Shown in pieces: positions 63,507-64,000 of a stretch of 64,000 nt of DNA. Made by a program: the position numbers and the translations under genes. The stretch comes from Sanguinoderma infundibulare. Its lineage: Eukaryota > Basidiomycota > Agaricomycetes > Polyporales > Polyporaceae. Location of the stretch: the NCBI GenBank assembly GCA_032821775.1, contig JAVLRN010000009.1, positions 248,001 through 312,000 of the forward strand. The letters run 5' to 3'. Under the pieces are notes generated by a model that made no database searches, was not told the DNA's origin, and saw nothing but the letters and a program-made list of their open reading frames with translations. Within the stretch, counting starts at the first letter, position 1, and each line of letters starts with the position of its first letter.

Positions 63507-64000
63507 TCACAAGTAAACGATCAGCGCCTCGGACGCAAGCACAGACACCGTCAGCGCGCCGCCGCTGACCGCGACGCTCTCCGTCCCCTGCGTCCCCTGC
63601 TGCACGCAGCTGCTCGAAAACGTCCCGTTCCCGCCGATTGTCACCAGCGCGCCCTCGTCCGTCCTCGAGTTCGCGTTCGGCGCCGTCAGGCGCTTCGCCG
63701 CCTTCGTGCCCGTGCTCGCGCTCAAGCCCGTGAATTGCACCGCGGTCGCCGCGCGCGTGCCCGTGCCGTCGTAGTAGTTCGTGTTCACGACGAGGAGCCG
63801 CAGGGGCGCGTTCGCCGCCGAGTACACGGCGTACGTCGCGATGGCCGAAGTGCCGTTGTCCAGCGCGGCGAGCTTCGTGCCGTCCGTGCCGAGGAAGTCG
63901 GAGACGAAGGCGGCGCCGTAGTAGGGCGAGTAGACGGCGCTCTGTCCCCACCAGCAGTATGCCTGTCGTTGCAGCGTCAGACGCGGCACGGATCAGGCGA
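63507..64000 (-). CDS. GH79 glycoside hydrolase C-terminal exon (partial, continues beyond the right edge)
   Basis: Minus-strand reading from about 63962 to a stop at 63507 gives AYCWWGQSAVYSPYYGAAFV, SDFLGTDGTKLAALDNGTSA, then LRLLVVNTNYYDGTG and a final VSGGALTVSVLASEALIVYL. This resembles the C-terminal beta-sandwich of fungal GH79 enzymes (beta-glucuronidase-like). The exon starts after an acceptor CGACAG near 63963; the remaining 38 bases are intron or further upstream exon. The catalytic domain is outside the window, so activity cannot be assessed. Confidence 0.75.

Overview
This 64 kb window is nuclear DNA of a filamentous basidiomycete, most likely an Agaricomycete and plausibly Polyporales. 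The evidence is dense genes, GC-rich coding sequence, many introns of about 50-70 nt with GTNNGT donors and YAG acceptors, and mushroom-type gene content. There is no operon, CRISPR array, rRNA or complete transposon. Exon models were built by eye from splice signals, phase continuity and conserved protein motifs, so individual junctions are inferences.

Left third (1-24 kb), mostly housekeeping. In order: the 3' end of an RPAP1-like gene (+); a decayed 3' fragment of a cytochrome P450 (+); a tRNA-like pol III unit (-); the INO80 subunit Ies6 (+), whose start codon is split by an intron; a dispersed repeat; a disordered Pro/Ser-rich protein (-); a 1492-residue disordered protein with one C-terminal membrane segment (-), 121 bp head-to-head with a SCYL1/Cex1 pseudokinase (+); an incomplete F-box/LRR-like ORF (-); and the DASH subunit Dad2 (-), head-to-head with an M1 aminopeptidase (+).

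Middle (24-47 kb). An intact P450 (-) whose 3' half and 3' flank are duplicated as the fragment near 2 kb; a gene-poor stretch; two ORFs overlapping by 8 nt (a 45-aa membrane protein and a conserved protein of about 270 aa); a FAM72-domain protein (-); two single-exon metallo-beta-lactamase-fold lactonase-like paralogues (-) about 2.2 kb apart; an F-box protein (-); and a mitochondrial-type cation diffusion facilitator (+).

Right part (47-64 kb). An MFS/MCT transporter (+), a basic hypothetical protein (+), a membrane-anchored GH5 exo-beta-1,3-glucanase (+), an O-fucosyltransferase-like type II membrane protein (-), a regulator carrying two C2H2-type fingers plus a Zn2Cys6 cluster (-), and the C-terminal exon of a GH79 glycosidase (-) cut by the window edge.

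The genes do not form one evident pathway. The features most worth a second look are unusual gene structures (split start codon, 4-nt and 11-nt microexons, a GC-AG intron, the 8-nt ORF overlap), the inverted P450 duplication with its associated repeat, and the paired lactonase-like genes.
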